A DNA stretch of 39,717 nt, taken from a virus. Both the position numbers and the translations under genes were made by a program. The notes under the pieces are model-generated. The model saw nothing but the letters and a program-made list of their open reading frames with translations, was not told the origin of the DNA and did not search any database. The stretch spans positions 1 through 39,717 of the IMG/VR virus record IMGVR_UViG_3300030382_004862; one strand, 5' to 3'. Within the stretch, counting starts at the first letter, position 1, and every line of letters starts with the position of its first letter. Below, one piece after another: positions 17,622 through 26,482 of the stretch.

Positions 17622-17653
17622 AACAAGTTTAACAATTAAAAATTACAAAAATT

Positions 17654-19114
17654 ATGGCAACGGTAAGTTTTTCGGGTCCTGCATCAGGATCGGTAGTTAG
17701 CCCAGCAGTGTCTCAAATGACACTTGCGAGCAACTATCTTGATATCCAGAATAATGGATGGGCCCAACAGTATCTTCCTGAATTATATGAAAAGGAAGTT
17801 GACAGATATGGTAATAGAACCTTATCTGGATTTTTATCTATGCTTAGTGCTGAATTACCTTTACAATCTGATCAAGTTATTTGGTCTGAACAAGGTAGAT
17901 TACACTTAGCATATAACGGTCAAATTAACCCAGTTACTGGTGTTATTGACACAATTACTAACATTGACACAGATGCTTCAGAAGCACATGCTGTCAGAAG
18001 AGGCGCTACATTAGTTTGTACTGTCGCGGGAGTTGTGTTTAAAGCAATATGTACAGCGGGTATTGACGGTAGTGCAGCAGGTGGCGCAAGCGCTGGAACT
18101 GCAGAATTAACTATTAGACCTTATACAGGACAAAATGTAGATGATATATCTGCAACTATCGGCACAGCTGATAATCAAGTTATATCATTCTTTGTTTATG
18201 GTTCTGAATTTGCGAAAGGTCAAGACACAATGCAAGCTTCAGTTGAAGCCAATTTCTCTACTTTCACTAATAGACCTATAATCCTTAAAGATCACTTTGA
18301 AATTAATGGTTCTGACACTGCTCAGATCGGTTGGATCGAAGTTGACGGTGAAGGTGGACAAGGTGGATACTTATGGTATCTAAAATCGTCTGGCGACACT
18401 AAAACAAGATTTAATGATTATATGGAAATGGCAATGGTTGAAGCTGAAAAAGCTTCTGGTAGTAATGTATTCTCTGGTATGACTACAGCTAATGGACTTG
18501 AAGCTCCTGAAGGATCTGATGGTTTATTTGCTGCAATTGAAGCAAGAGGTATTATAGCTACTAACTTAGTTGATAATGCGGCTGACGCTTTAGCGGATTT
18601 CGATTTATTATTAGCTGAACTAGATAAGCAAGGTGCTATTGAAGAGAACATGCTTTATTTAAATAGAAATGCTAACTTAATTTTTGACGACATGCTAGGT
18701 CAAGTTAACGCGGGTCACGACTCGGGAACTTCTTGGGGTGTATTTGAAAATAGTAAGGATATGGCGCTAAATTTAGGATTTTCTGGATTTAGAAGAGGTT
18801 CTTATGATTTCTACAAAACTGATTGGAAATACTTAAACGATTCTTCTACAAGAGGATTAGTTGGAGGTGTCAAGGGATGTTTAATTCCTGCAGGTACTTC
18901 TTCAGTATATGATCAGCAAGTAGGTTCTAATGTAAGGAGACCATTCCTACACGTTAGATATAGAGCTGGACAAGCTGATGATAGAAAATTAAAATCTTGG
19001 GTCACTGGATCTGTTGGTGCTACCAACTCTAGTGTTGATAAGATGGAAATTCATTATTTATCAGAAAGATGTCTTGTTACTCAAGCTGCGAATAACTTCG
19101 TAATACTTAAGTAA
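17654..19114 (+). CDS. Major capsid protein
   Basis: This is a 486-residue protein behind the scaffold and ahead of a strong terminator. The N-terminal arm is Ser/Gly-rich and is followed by YLPELYEKEVDRYGNRTLSG, then LPLQSDQVIWSEQGRLHLAY, a segment I associate with major capsid proteins of crAss-like and marine Bacteroidota phages. The C-terminus VRRPFLHVRYRAGQADD ... KMEIHYLSERCLVTQAANNF fits the conserved axial-domain end. The HK97 fold is assumed from family knowledge. Codon use shifts toward ATC, GAC and AAC compared with neighbouring genes, consistent with very high expression. Confidence 0.85.
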   Translation: MATVSFSGPASGSVVSPAVSQMTLASNYLDIQNNGWAQQYLPELYEKEVDRYGNRTLSGFLSMLSAELPLQSDQVIWSEQGRLHLAYNGQINPVTGVIDTITNIDTDASEAHAVRRGATLVCTVAGVVFKAICTAGIDGSAAGGASAGTAELTIRPYTGQNVDDISATIGTADNQVISFFVYGSEFAKGQDTMQASVEANFSTFTNRPIILKDHFEINGSDTAQIGWIEVDGEGGQGGYLWYLKSSGDTKTRFNDYMEMAMVEAEKASGSNVFSGMTTANGLEAPEGSDGLFAAIEARGIIATNLVDNAADALADFDLLLAELDKQGAIEENMLYLNRNANLIFDDMLGQVNAGHDSGTSWGVFENSKDMALNLGFSGFRRGSYDFYKTDWKYLNDSSTRGLVGGVKGCLIPAGTSSVYDQQVGSNVRRPFLHVRYRAGQADDRKLKSWVTGSVGATNSSVDKMEIHYLSERCLVTQAANNFVILK

Positions 19115-19125
19115 CATTTATTATT

Positions 19126-19168
19126 AAAGATGACGGGTGCTTCGGCACCCATCACCTTTAAATTTTTT
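19126..19168 (+). terminator. Intrinsic terminator after the major capsid gene
   Basis: The stem GGGTGC-TTCG-GCACCC carries a stable UUCG tetraloop. It extends outward through one mismatch to TGA/TCA and through a second to AAAG/CTTT (19126-19159), and is followed by a run of six T at 19163-19168. It lies 12 bases after the capsid stop. This is the clearest terminator in the window and probably uncouples capsid expression from the tail genes. Confidence 0.9.
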
Positions 19169-19191
19169 AATTATTTATATTATATTATATC

Positions 19192-20013
19192 ATGAAAAAC
19201 ACAAAAAAAGAAGTGGTTAAAGAACCACAAGTAAAAGTGGTTAAAGAACCACAAGTAAAAAAAGAAGTGGTTAAAACCACACCAACTAGTGATGGTTGGA
19301 TAATTAAAGATAGATTGTATGAACTGCAATTACAAATAGTACCACCAGTTTATATAATGAAATCAAGAGCATTATTTTATTTTGATGAAGAGAAGGGATA
19401 TGAGAGAGAAATAAAATATTGTAGAAATCAACAAACAGTTTTTGTTGATGAAATGAAAGGTCCTCAAAGACTTGGACATATAATTTTTAGAAATGGGAAA
19501 TTATATGTAGAAAAAGAACAAGTAATGTTACAAAAGTTCTTATCTATATATCATCCAGAAGCTAATAAAACATATATTGAATTTAACGCAGAAAAAGTTG
19601 CTGCATCTGATATTGATATATTAGAACTTCAATTAGAAGCTATGAACATTGCTAAAAATTTAGATATTGATAAAGCTGAAGCTGTTATGAGAACAGAACT
19701 TGGCGATAAGGTATCTAAGATGACTTCTAAGGAACTTAAACGAGATGTAATGATATTTGCACAGAAAAATGCAGAATTGTTTTTAGAACTTGTTTCTGAT
19801 GAAAATATAAACATTAGAAATATGGGTATAAAATCTGTTGAGCAAGGTATTATAAAACTCTCTAGTGACAATAGAACATTTACATGGGCTTCAAATAGTA
19901 GAAAATTATTTACTGTTCCATTTGATGAAAATCCATATTCAGCATTAGCTGCATGGTTTAAAACAGATGATGGTATTGAAGTTTATCAAGTAGTCGAGAA
20001 AAGACTAAAATAA
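19192..20013 (+). CDS. Capsid-adjacent virion protein with repeated basic N-terminus
   Basis: This is a 273-residue protein. Residues 9-24 are an exact tandem duplication of VVKEPQVK, followed by KKEVVKTTPT, a Lys/Val/Pro-rich flexible arm. The ordered part starts GWIIKDRLYELQ and includes ALFYFDEEKGYEREIKYCRN and QRLGHIIFRNGKLYVEKEQV. Close relatives of this block sit after capsid genes in other marine phages, but I know no function. The second half is helical (LQLEAMNIAKNLDIDKAEAV, VMIFAQKNAELFLELV). It may be a capsid-associated or head-completion protein. The gene lies alone between the capsid terminator and a downstream stem-loop. Confidence 0.65.
   Translation: MKNTKKEVVKEPQVKVVKEPQVKKEVVKTTPTSDGWIIKDRLYELQLQIVPPVYIMKSRALFYFDEEKGYEREIKYCRNQQTVFVDEMKGPQRLGHIIFRNGKLYVEKEQVMLQKFLSIYHPEANKTYIEFNAEKVAASDIDILELQLEAMNIAKNLDIDKAEAVMRTELGDKVSKMTSKELKRDVMIFAQKNAELFLELVSDENINIRNMGIKSVEQGIIKLSSDNRTFTWASNSRKLFTVPFDENPYSALAAWFKTDDGIEVYQVVEKRLK
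19213..19280 (+). repeat. Tandem 24-base repeat of self-complementary units at the gene's 5' end
   Basis: GTGGTTAAAGAACCAC plus AAGTAAAA is repeated exactly at 19213-19236 and 19237-19260. A third partial unit GTGGTTAAAACCAC lies at 19267-19280. Each unit can fold as a hairpin (GTGGTT/AACCAC), so the start of the mRNA would carry up to three small stem-loops. Unlike the fibre repeats, the DNA here is identical, indicating a recent duplication. Confidence 0.85.
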
Positions 20014-20022
20014 AAACACTTT

Positions 20023-20060
20023 ATAGAGGTAGTCATCTCTGTGAGGTGACTACTTACTAT
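20023..20060 (+). terminator. Stem-loop after the 273-aa gene (possible terminator, no T-run)
   Basis: GTAGTCATCTC at 20029-20039 pairs with GAGGTGACTAC at 20043-20053: 11 pairs, one a T-G wobble, with loop TGT. An outer ATAG/CTAT pairing extends it to 20023-20060. It starts 10 bases after a stop codon. What follows is A-rich (AAATAAAAAG), not a T-run, so it may instead be an RNA-stability or processing element. Confidence 0.55.
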
Positions 20061-20075
20061 AAATAAAAAGAAATT

Positions 20076-21116
20076 ATGGCGATTAATATCAACAAAGTAT
20101 ATAAAACTGTTTTATCTATACTCAATAAAGAACAACGAGGTTATTTAACTCCTGCAGAATATAATAATCTAGCTGCACAATCACAAAGAGAGATATTAGA
20201 CAAACTATTTTATGATTACAATAAGTTTTTAAATTTAGATAATTTTAATCGTATCAATGAAGGTTTAGCAGATATACCTAGTAAAATACAAGAACAATTA
20301 GATGAATTTTACACATACGCAGACATAACATTAACAGATGGCGTTGGAACTCTTCCAACAGATCTATATAAAATACTTGACGTTACTATTACTAATCAAA
20401 CAGTTGAAGTAGAAAAAGTAAATAAACGTAGATTATCTTATTTAAAATCCTCACCTTTAACAAAACCCACAACAACTTTCCCAGTATACTATCAACGTGC
20501 AGCTGATATTGTCGTTGAACCAGCATTAACAGATGCGGCCTGGACTTTAGGCGCTTTAAGAATGCAATATATTCAAGTACCCGCTAATCCTAGATGGGGA
20601 TATACAACTAACGCTACTTATGGAACACAAGTTTATGATACAAATTTATTTGTTGCTACTGGTGCAGTATTAGGATCAAGAGGAACAGGTATAGTATCAA
20701 CTAACCAAACAGTTGGTTTAACGGATGGTACATTCACATTAACTCTTGGATCAGATAGTGTGGTAACAAGTGGTAGTGGAACAGGTTTAGTATTCACAGT
20801 AACAGTTAGTGGATCTACAATAACAGCAGTAAATGTTACAGCCGCAGGAACTGGATTTGCTGTAGGAGATACTATAACAATACCAGCAACGTTAGTTTGG
20901 ATGGGAGCAAATGATGCTATATTAACATTAAGAGCATCAGATTTATATAGTAGTAGTACTAGAGGTTCTACAGATTTTACATTACATGAATCAAATGAAA
21001 CAGAATTAATAATAAGTATATTAGGTTATGCAGGATTTGTAATTAAAGATCCTAGCATATTACAAGCTGCAACACAGTTAAGTCAAGCAGGAGCAATGTC
21101 AAAAGCACAACAATAA
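20076..21116 (+). CDS. Head-tail connector (adaptor/ring) protein with inserted beta domain
   Basis: This is a 346-residue protein. It has an N-terminal helical part (MAININKVYKTVLSILNKEQ, LTPAEYNNLAAQSQREILDK), a beta part (TLPTDLYKILDVTI, then QRAADIVVEPA and QYIQVPANPRWGY) and a C-terminal DFTLHESNETELIISILGYA, then GFVIKDPSILQAA. This order is that of connector/ring proteins that stack under the portal in Bacteroidota-phage tails. Between NPRWGY (about 171-176) and STDFTLHES (about 298), a Thr/Gly/Ser-rich stretch is inserted with GSGTGLVFTVTVSGSTITAV and GTGFAVGDTITIPA. That is a beta-repeat module widespread in phage structural proteins. The assignment rests on layout and order; no motif is enzymatic. 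Confidence 0.65.
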   Translation: MAININKVYKTVLSILNKEQRGYLTPAEYNNLAAQSQREILDKLFYDYNKFLNLDNFNRINEGLADIPSKIQEQLDEFYTYADITLTDGVGTLPTDLYKILDVTITNQTVEVEKVNKRRLSYLKSSPLTKPTTTFPVYYQRAADIVVEPALTDAAWTLGALRMQYIQVPANPRWGYTTNATYGTQVYDTNLFVATGAVLGSRGTGIVSTNQTVGLTDGTFTLTLGSDSVVTSGSGTGLVFTVTVSGSTITAVNVTAAGTGFAVGDTITIPATLVWMGANDAILTLRASDLYSSSTRGSTDFTLHESNETELIISILGYAGFVIKDPSILQAATQLSQAGAMSKAQQ

Positions 21117-21122
21117 AAAATT

Positions 21123-22253
21123 ATGGGATTATTAGGAACAACAACAGCAGAACAATATTACAACAGTAGTCAAAGGTTTACAACTACAGCTGCTCAAGCT
21201 AGTAGTGGTGATTTTCAACTTACAGTATCTAATTTACCAGCTAATGAAGATGCTTTTATAGTTTATGTAAACGGTACAGAGGTAAATCAAAGTACATATA
21301 CATTTCCTAAAGCTACAACAACAGATACTATAAATTTTACATCTGGTTTACCAATTCTTGGTGATGTTGTTTTAATTGATTTTATAGATAGATCATTAGG
21401 GGATTATAGATATATAAATTTAACAGATATAGTAACTAATTTTATGTATGGTTATACTGGTAATGGTAAAGTGTTAAATAATATTAATAAGAGTGAAATA
21501 TTATTTCAAGCAAAAAGAGGTATTCAAGAATTTGCTTATGATGTCGCTAGAATAGAAAAAATACAAGAAATATCAGTACCACCTAGTTTAACAATTCCAA
21601 TGCCACAAGATTACGTTCATTACGTTAGATTGTCTTGGGTTGATACAGCAGGTGTAGAACATCCTATTTTCCCCGCTAGATATACATCACGACCTTCTGA
21701 ATCGATAGCACAAGACAGTGATGATAATTATTTATTTGATGAAGATGGTGGAGTATTACAAATGACTCCAAGTGTAACAGAAGATAGATTTACAAATGAA
21801 TTTGTATTAGATAAGTTTTCTGGAAAATCTAATAAAGATGATTATTATTTATTTTCACATTATATTGCAAATAATTTACAAACATCTTCTTCAAGAATTG
21901 GACTAAATCCTGAAACTACAAACTACAATGGTGTATTTATAATAGATGAAGTAAATGGTCAATTTGGTTTTGATAGTTCTATGGCAGATAGAATTATTAC
22001 TCTAAAATATGTATCAGATGGATTAGCACAAGATGGCGAAATGAGAATACATAAATTTGCTGAAGATGCTATATATAAATACATATATCATGCTATATTA
22101 TCTACAACATTAAATATACCTGAATTTCAAATAATGAGAGCAAAGAAAGAAAGAAGAGCTGCAATGCGTAATGCTAAATTAAGATTATCTAGTATAAAAC
22201 TACAAGAACTAACTCAAGTAATGACCGGTAAGGCCAAAATTATTAAACGTTAA
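21123..22253 (+). CDS. Tail connector/tubular-type protein with N-terminal Ig-like domain
   Basis: This is a 376-residue protein. Residues about 28-90 form an Ig-like sandwich (FQLTVSNLPANEDAFIVYVN, then TYTFPKATTTDTINFTSGLP), a module often found on phage structural proteins. After DYRYINLTDIVTNFMYGY comes the connector part ILFQAKRGIQEFAYDVARIE, IPMPQDYVHYVRLSWVDTAG and EHPIFPARYTSRP, then a helical end rich in Arg/Lys. This matches tail-connector proteins of marine Bacteroidota phages. It begins 6 bases after the ring-type protein and ends 4 bases before the tail hub gene, in line with ordered tail assembly. Confidence 0.68.
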   Translation: MGLLGTTTAEQYYNSSQRFTTTAAQASSGDFQLTVSNLPANEDAFIVYVNGTEVNQSTYTFPKATTTDTINFTSGLPILGDVVLIDFIDRSLGDYRYINLTDIVTNFMYGYTGNGKVLNNINKSEILFQAKRGIQEFAYDVARIEKIQEISVPPSLTIPMPQDYVHYVRLSWVDTAGVEHPIFPARYTSRPSESIAQDSDDNYLFDEDGGVLQMTPSVTEDRFTNEFVLDKFSGKSNKDDYYLFSHYIANNLQTSSSRIGLNPETTNYNGVFIIDEVNGQFGFDSSMADRIITLKYVSDGLAQDGEMRIHKFAEDAIYKYIYHAILSTTLNIPEFQIMRAKKERRAAMRNAKLRLSSIKLQELTQVMTGKAKIIKR

Positions 22254-22257
22254 TTAA

Positions 22258-25200
22258 ATGGCAGAAATAAAAAGGACCTTTATAAAAGGCAAGATGAATC
22301 AAGATCTCGATGAGAGACTTATACAAGATGGTGAATATAGAGAAGCTCAAAATATTAAAATCTCTGAATCAGATGATAGTGATAGTGGTGCTATTGAAAC
22401 CGTTAAGGGTAATGAATTAATAAGTCAAGCTTTAAGTCCAGCTATTGCTGGTACTCCAGAAGTTATTGGTGAATATACTGATATAAAAAATAAACGTTTA
22501 ATATATTTTATAAGTAATTTTGCTGGTTTAGTTGACTTTTCAGATAATATAAGAAAAATAACAAGAGCAAGAGGAGCTGGTACGAGTAGTTATAGTGGAA
22601 GTTCTACAGATGATTGTGCTATAGTTATGATGGACATGTCTGGTGGTAATTCTTTTAGTACATTAGTACAAGGAGCTTGGTTAAATTTTAGTAAAAATCA
22701 CTTAATAACAGGTGTTCAACTTATAGATGATTTACTTTTTTGGACAGATGATTACAATCAACCAAGAAAAATTAATATAACTAGAGCAATTGCTAGTAGC
22801 ACACATTATCAATATGAAGACCAAATAAGTGTTGCTAAATATGCTCCATATGAAACTATAAGATTAGCTAATAATTCTGGCGTTAGTGGTTTATCAACAG
22901 TAGCAACAACTACTATTGGATCAGATTATTTACAAGATAAATTCGTAAGATTTTCATATAGATATAAATATGAAGATGGTGAGTATTCAATAATAGCACC
23001 TTTTACAGGAACTATTTTTAAACCATTAAATACCGGTATTATTAGTAATACTGATGATAGCAATAATGCTGTAAGTAATGAACCCACTGTTTCAATAAGT
23101 AAACACGAGGTATATAGAAAAACAACTGTTGATATAATGCAGAACGCTATTAATAAAGCTGTATTAAGAATACCTATACCGAATATTAATGAACGAGGAC
23201 ATACATCAGATGATTTTAGTAGTGCATATGCAAATCCATATAATATAACAAATATTGAAATATTATTAAAAGAATCAGATGGTTTAAGTTTTAAATTAGT
23301 AAAAGATATACCAGTAACAAATGATGCTGGTAATGTTTTATCTGCTTTTAATTCAAACGTAGAAGTATATACTATAAAGCCAACAGCAACTAGTAGTACA
23401 TTTTATAGACAAGTATATAGTTATACTTATAGATCTGAAAAACCATATAGAACACTTCCTGAAGATGAAATAATGAGGGTTTTTGATCAAGTACCTTTAT
23501 TAGCTAAATCGTTAGAAATAAGTAGTAATAGAGTTATTTTTGGTAATTATGTAGAAAACTACCCTTATCCATTAGATTATAGTGGTAGAAAAGGTATGAA
23601 TTTTGTTATATCAGATGCTCCAAAAGGTGATAACGAATGGCATAGTGGCGCTTTTGCGGCAAATGGTAAACTACAATATTTAGCTGAATCATATCCTTAT
23701 CATTCTACAAAACAAAGAAGAAATTATCAAGTAGGTATTGTATTTGCAGATAAATTTGGTAGACAATCTCCAGTAATATTAACATCCCACGTGCCGTCTA
23801 GTGATTCGGATTTAGATACACATAATATAGCACCAATCACTGGTGATCTTTCAGATGATTTCGGTGGTGCTTATAGTTGGTCGAATGAAAGAGCTGCTTA
23901 TGGTAGAGAATTAGTAATAGATTTTAAAGATACAGAAGGAGTAATTAAAAACTCTACAGGTGATAACACAATATATAATGGTACTTTTGGTGCAGATTAT
24001 AATCCACATGGTTGGTATTCTTATAGAATAGTAGTACAACAAACACAACAAGATTATTACAATGTATATTGTTCGCACCCTTTTGATGGTTGGAATAATA
24101 TAGATAGTTTAGCTGATACTACATATTCTGGTAAAAGTTGGTTAAGTTTATATGGAGACAATATAAATAAAGTACCAAGAGCTATTAATGATCAAGATGT
24201 TAATCGACCTGGTATTATGGGTTCAGATGTTGAATTATATCCCAAAGTAGTATTTGCAGCTGCGGGTGAATCAGCAATGAACAATCAAGTACATTATTTA
24301 ACAGATGTAATATCACTAGGAGATGCTTTTGAACAGAACATGTTTATATCTGGTGATGATAATGTTTCTGGTACAGGTGGTTTTAGTGTATATAATTTTA
24401 TATATGGTAAAGATAAAAATCCTTTAATAGCAGAACTACCTAATATGAAAATATATGGTGCCACGGCTGATGGTAATAGTTTGTTAGAAACTGGTTATAT
24501 TAAAACTGCTACAACTGATGCTAACACATTTGTTTTAGATAACGATCAAGATCCCGATAATACTGATGCTACAACTTATGCTAATGATTTCTTTAATGAT
24601 TATACTATAAACCACAGTAGTTTAAAATTTGTTGGTGAAGAGGGAAAAGTAGTAAAAGTTACAGATTACACTGCTACATCACCTGATGATACAGTAACGA
24701 TAACAAGTGAGCAAACATTTGTTGCTGGTGATATGGTATTATTTAGTAAATATTATGAAGGATTGTCTGTTTTTGAAACAGAACCTTTTGAATCAAAAAT
24801 AGATATATTTTATGAAACAGCAACGAGTGGTTTAATAGAAGATTTAAATGCACAGGTGCAAGCCGCTGCAACAGGTGGACCTACTGGTGGAGTATGGGCG
24901 AGTGGAGAGACAGTTGAAGAATTTACAGAAGCAGCAACAGCAAGTGGTTTAACTCAACAAACGGTTGGTACTTTTAAAGCTGTAAGAGATGCTACTTTAT
25001 CCTCTGGACATATATCATTTGCTATTGAAAATGGTTATGGTACAGATGAAACAGGTGGTACACATGGATTTACATTAGGATCAGTTGAAGAGGTTGGTGG
25101 TGTTGGTTATAATAACGCAGTACCTATATTAACAAATGATACCTATGCTTTTAAAAATACAGTAGCTGATAATATAACATTAAGAATTATTGCTACTGAC

Positions 25201-25986
25201 AGTGTTGGTTCAACAACACATGAGGTGTTATGTAAAAAAACAAATGCTGCTCCAACATTTAGTTTTGCTTCTATACAAACAGCAGAAGTTGCTGCATCAG
25301 CAGCAGCTGACCAACTTGCTTTTGAAGATCCAGATATAAGTAATGGTGCTAGTAAAACTGCTGGTGAATTAGATAATCTATCTATTGCTTTTAACTTTAG
25401 TAGTTATACAACTGCTAATTCTTACTTTACAATTGCAATAGATGATAATAACGTTCAATTGAAAACAACTTCTTCATGGGCCGCAGCAGCTGATGCATTT
25501 TTTGATTTAACGTCAACACAAAGAACATGTACCTTAACATTAACGGATAATACGGATTCTAGTGCTTTATTAACAGATACTTTACCTGTATTAATTTCTG
25601 AAAGTTCACCATCAGAAACAGGAAATTTAGTATACAATGCTTGTGCTTACCCTGAAGGTTCAACTGATGTAGACGATCTTGGTCATTACAATTCTGATCC
25701 AGATTATTGCGCAGAAGTTGCATCACAATATTGGGCGGTACAAGGCACTGGTGCTTCTGCACCAACGGTTTCAGAGGGATATCTTGTTCTTGTACCTGGT
25801 AATATACTATATACTAATTCAGGTTTATCAAGTGTAGCAAGTAATGGTTGTTATAATTGGGATATTGCTTCTGGAGATTATAGCGCTAAAGTAGGAAACT
25901 CATGGCCAATAGATGGTTCAGGTGGAAGTAATAATGGAATAGTGGATTTAGTTGAAACTGGTGAATGTGATGATCGTGACTACTAA
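22258..25986 (+). CDS. Tail hub / stabilization protein, N-terminal part (split gene)
   Basis: This is a 1242-residue protein. It begins IKRTFIKGKMNQDLDERLIQ, DGEYREAQNIKISES, the signature of P22 gp10-like 'stabilization' or crAss-type tail hub proteins of marine phages (NKDLDERLVPNGEYRDAxNI). A long beta-rich region follows, ending at FETEPFESKIDIFYETATSG near residue 860. The rest (about 870-1240) carries cadherin/Ig-like repeats (NAAPTFSFASIQ, DPDISNGAS, LTLTDNTDSS) and a Cys-containing end (NLVYNACAYPEGS ... ETGECDDRDY). In homologues I recall, the chain continues into the ISYYNCF segment that here starts a separate ORF at 26479, so this gene looks split. It probably closes the tail below the connectors. 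Confidence 0.75.
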   Translation: MAEIKRTFIKGKMNQDLDERLIQDGEYREAQNIKISESDDSDSGAIETVKGNELISQALSPAIAGTPEVIGEYTDIKNKRLIYFISNFAGLVDFSDNIRKITRARGAGTSSYSGSSTDDCAIVMMDMSGGNSFSTLVQGAWLNFSKNHLITGVQLIDDLLFWTDDYNQPRKINITRAIASSTHYQYEDQISVAKYAPYETIRLANNSGVSGLSTVATTTIGSDYLQDKFVRFSYRYKYEDGEYSIIAPFTGTIFKPLNTGIISNTDDSNNAVSNEPTVSISKHEVYRKTTVDIMQNAINKAVLRIPIPNINERGHTSDDFSSAYANPYNITNIEILLKESDGLSFKLVKDIPVTNDAGNVLSAFNSNVEVYTIKPTATSSTFYRQVYSYTYRSEKPYRTLPEDEIMRVFDQVPLLAKSLEISSNRVIFGNYVENYPYPLDYSGRKGMNFVISDAPKGDNEWHSGAFAANGKLQYLAESYPYHSTKQRRNYQVGIVFADKFGRQSPVILTSHVPSSDSDLDTHNIAPITGDLSDDFGGAYSWSNERAAYGRELVIDFKDTEGVIKNSTGDNTIYNGTFGADYNPHGWYSYRIVVQQTQQDYYNVYCSHPFDGWNNIDSLADTTYSGKSWLSLYGDNINKVPRAINDQDVNRPGIMGSDVELYPKVVFAAAGESAMNNQVHYLTDVISLGDAFEQNMFISGDDNVSGTGGFSVYNFIYGKDKNPLIAELPNMKIYGATADGNSLLETGYIKTATTDANTFVLDNDQDPDNTDATTYANDFFNDYTINHSSLKFVGEEGKVVKVTDYTATSPDDTVTITSEQTFVAGDMVLFSKYYEGLSVFETEPFESKIDIFYETATSGLIEDLNAQVQAAATGGPTGGVWASGETVEEFTEAATASGLTQQTVGTFKAVRDATLSSGHISFAIENGYGTDETGGTHGFTLGSVEEVGGVGYNNAVPILTNDTYAFKNTVADNITLRIIATDSVGSTTHEVLCKKTNAAPTFSFASIQTAEVAASAAADQLAFEDPDISNGASKTAGELDNLSIAFNFSSYTTANSYFTIAIDDNNVQLKTTSSWAAAADAFFDLTSTQRTCTLTLTDNTDSSALLTDTLPVLISESSPSETGNLVYNACAYPEGSTDVDDLGHYNSDPDYCAEVASQYWAVQGTGASAPTVSEGYLVLVPGNILYTNSGLSSVASNGCYNWDIASGDYSAKVGNSWPIDGSGGSNNGIVDLVETGECDDRDY

Positions 25987-26482
25987 ACTATTTAAATACG
26001 ATAACGGTATAAGTTTTTATAAAAACTGGAATAAATTCGTAGATAAAAAACAAGTTTTAGATTGGTGGGAAGATTTTAGTTCTTTTAATATTCATAATTA
26101 TGAATACTACATAGTTGGTGGTTTTATAAATAAAGAAAAAACTAAAGATTTAGATGTTGTTATAACAGGACAAATAAATAAAGAATTAAACTATATACTT
26201 TCTTTAGCTAGATTAATAGGAATAAAATATAAATTATTTGTAGATATAAGATATAAAAGTAATGTTGATTCTTATGATTTTTTTCATATAAAAAATTATA
26301 AAAAATTAGATATATTTAAAAATAACAAATTAATTAAAACATGGGATTGGGGCGGAGAACATATAGGTGATAATTTATATAGAAAAGATTATACTGAAAA
26401 TGATATAAAAAATCACGATATATTAAAAAAAAATATAACAAATAAAAATAAGTATATAAAAATAAAAGATTTTGTAAAATGA
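25970..26482 (+). CDS. Small nucleotidyltransferase-like protein inserted between tail hub halves
   Basis: A TTG at 25952 would extend the frame, but ATG at 25970 is preferred and gives 170 residues, overlapping the preceding gene by 17 bases. YYIVGGFINKEKTKDLDVVI has Gly50-Gly51 followed by D60-L-D62, the GG/S-x(8-13)-D-x-D pattern of the polymerase-beta nucleotidyltransferase fold. A later strand LFVDIRYKS could give the third carboxylate. The C-terminal third is Lys/Asn/Ile-rich. The base composition is more AT-extreme than in the flanking tail genes (long A-runs, ATA and AAA codons), hinting at separate origin. The stop overlaps the next start (ATGA). The fold is suggested by one motif; the function is unknown. 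Confidence 0.5.
   Translation: MIVTTKLFKYDNGISFYKNWNKFVDKKQVLDWWEDFSSFNIHNYEYYIVGGFINKEKTKDLDVVITGQINKELNYILSLARLIGIKYKLFVDIRYKSNVDSYDFFHIKNYKKLDIFKNNKLIKTWDWGGEHIGDNLYRKDYTENDIKNHDILKKNITNKNKYIKIKDFVK

Noticed and set aside
25952-25969. TTG start for the nucleotidyltransferase-like gene
   Set aside because: ATG at 25970 gives a shorter overlap with the tail hub gene and a normal N-terminus.
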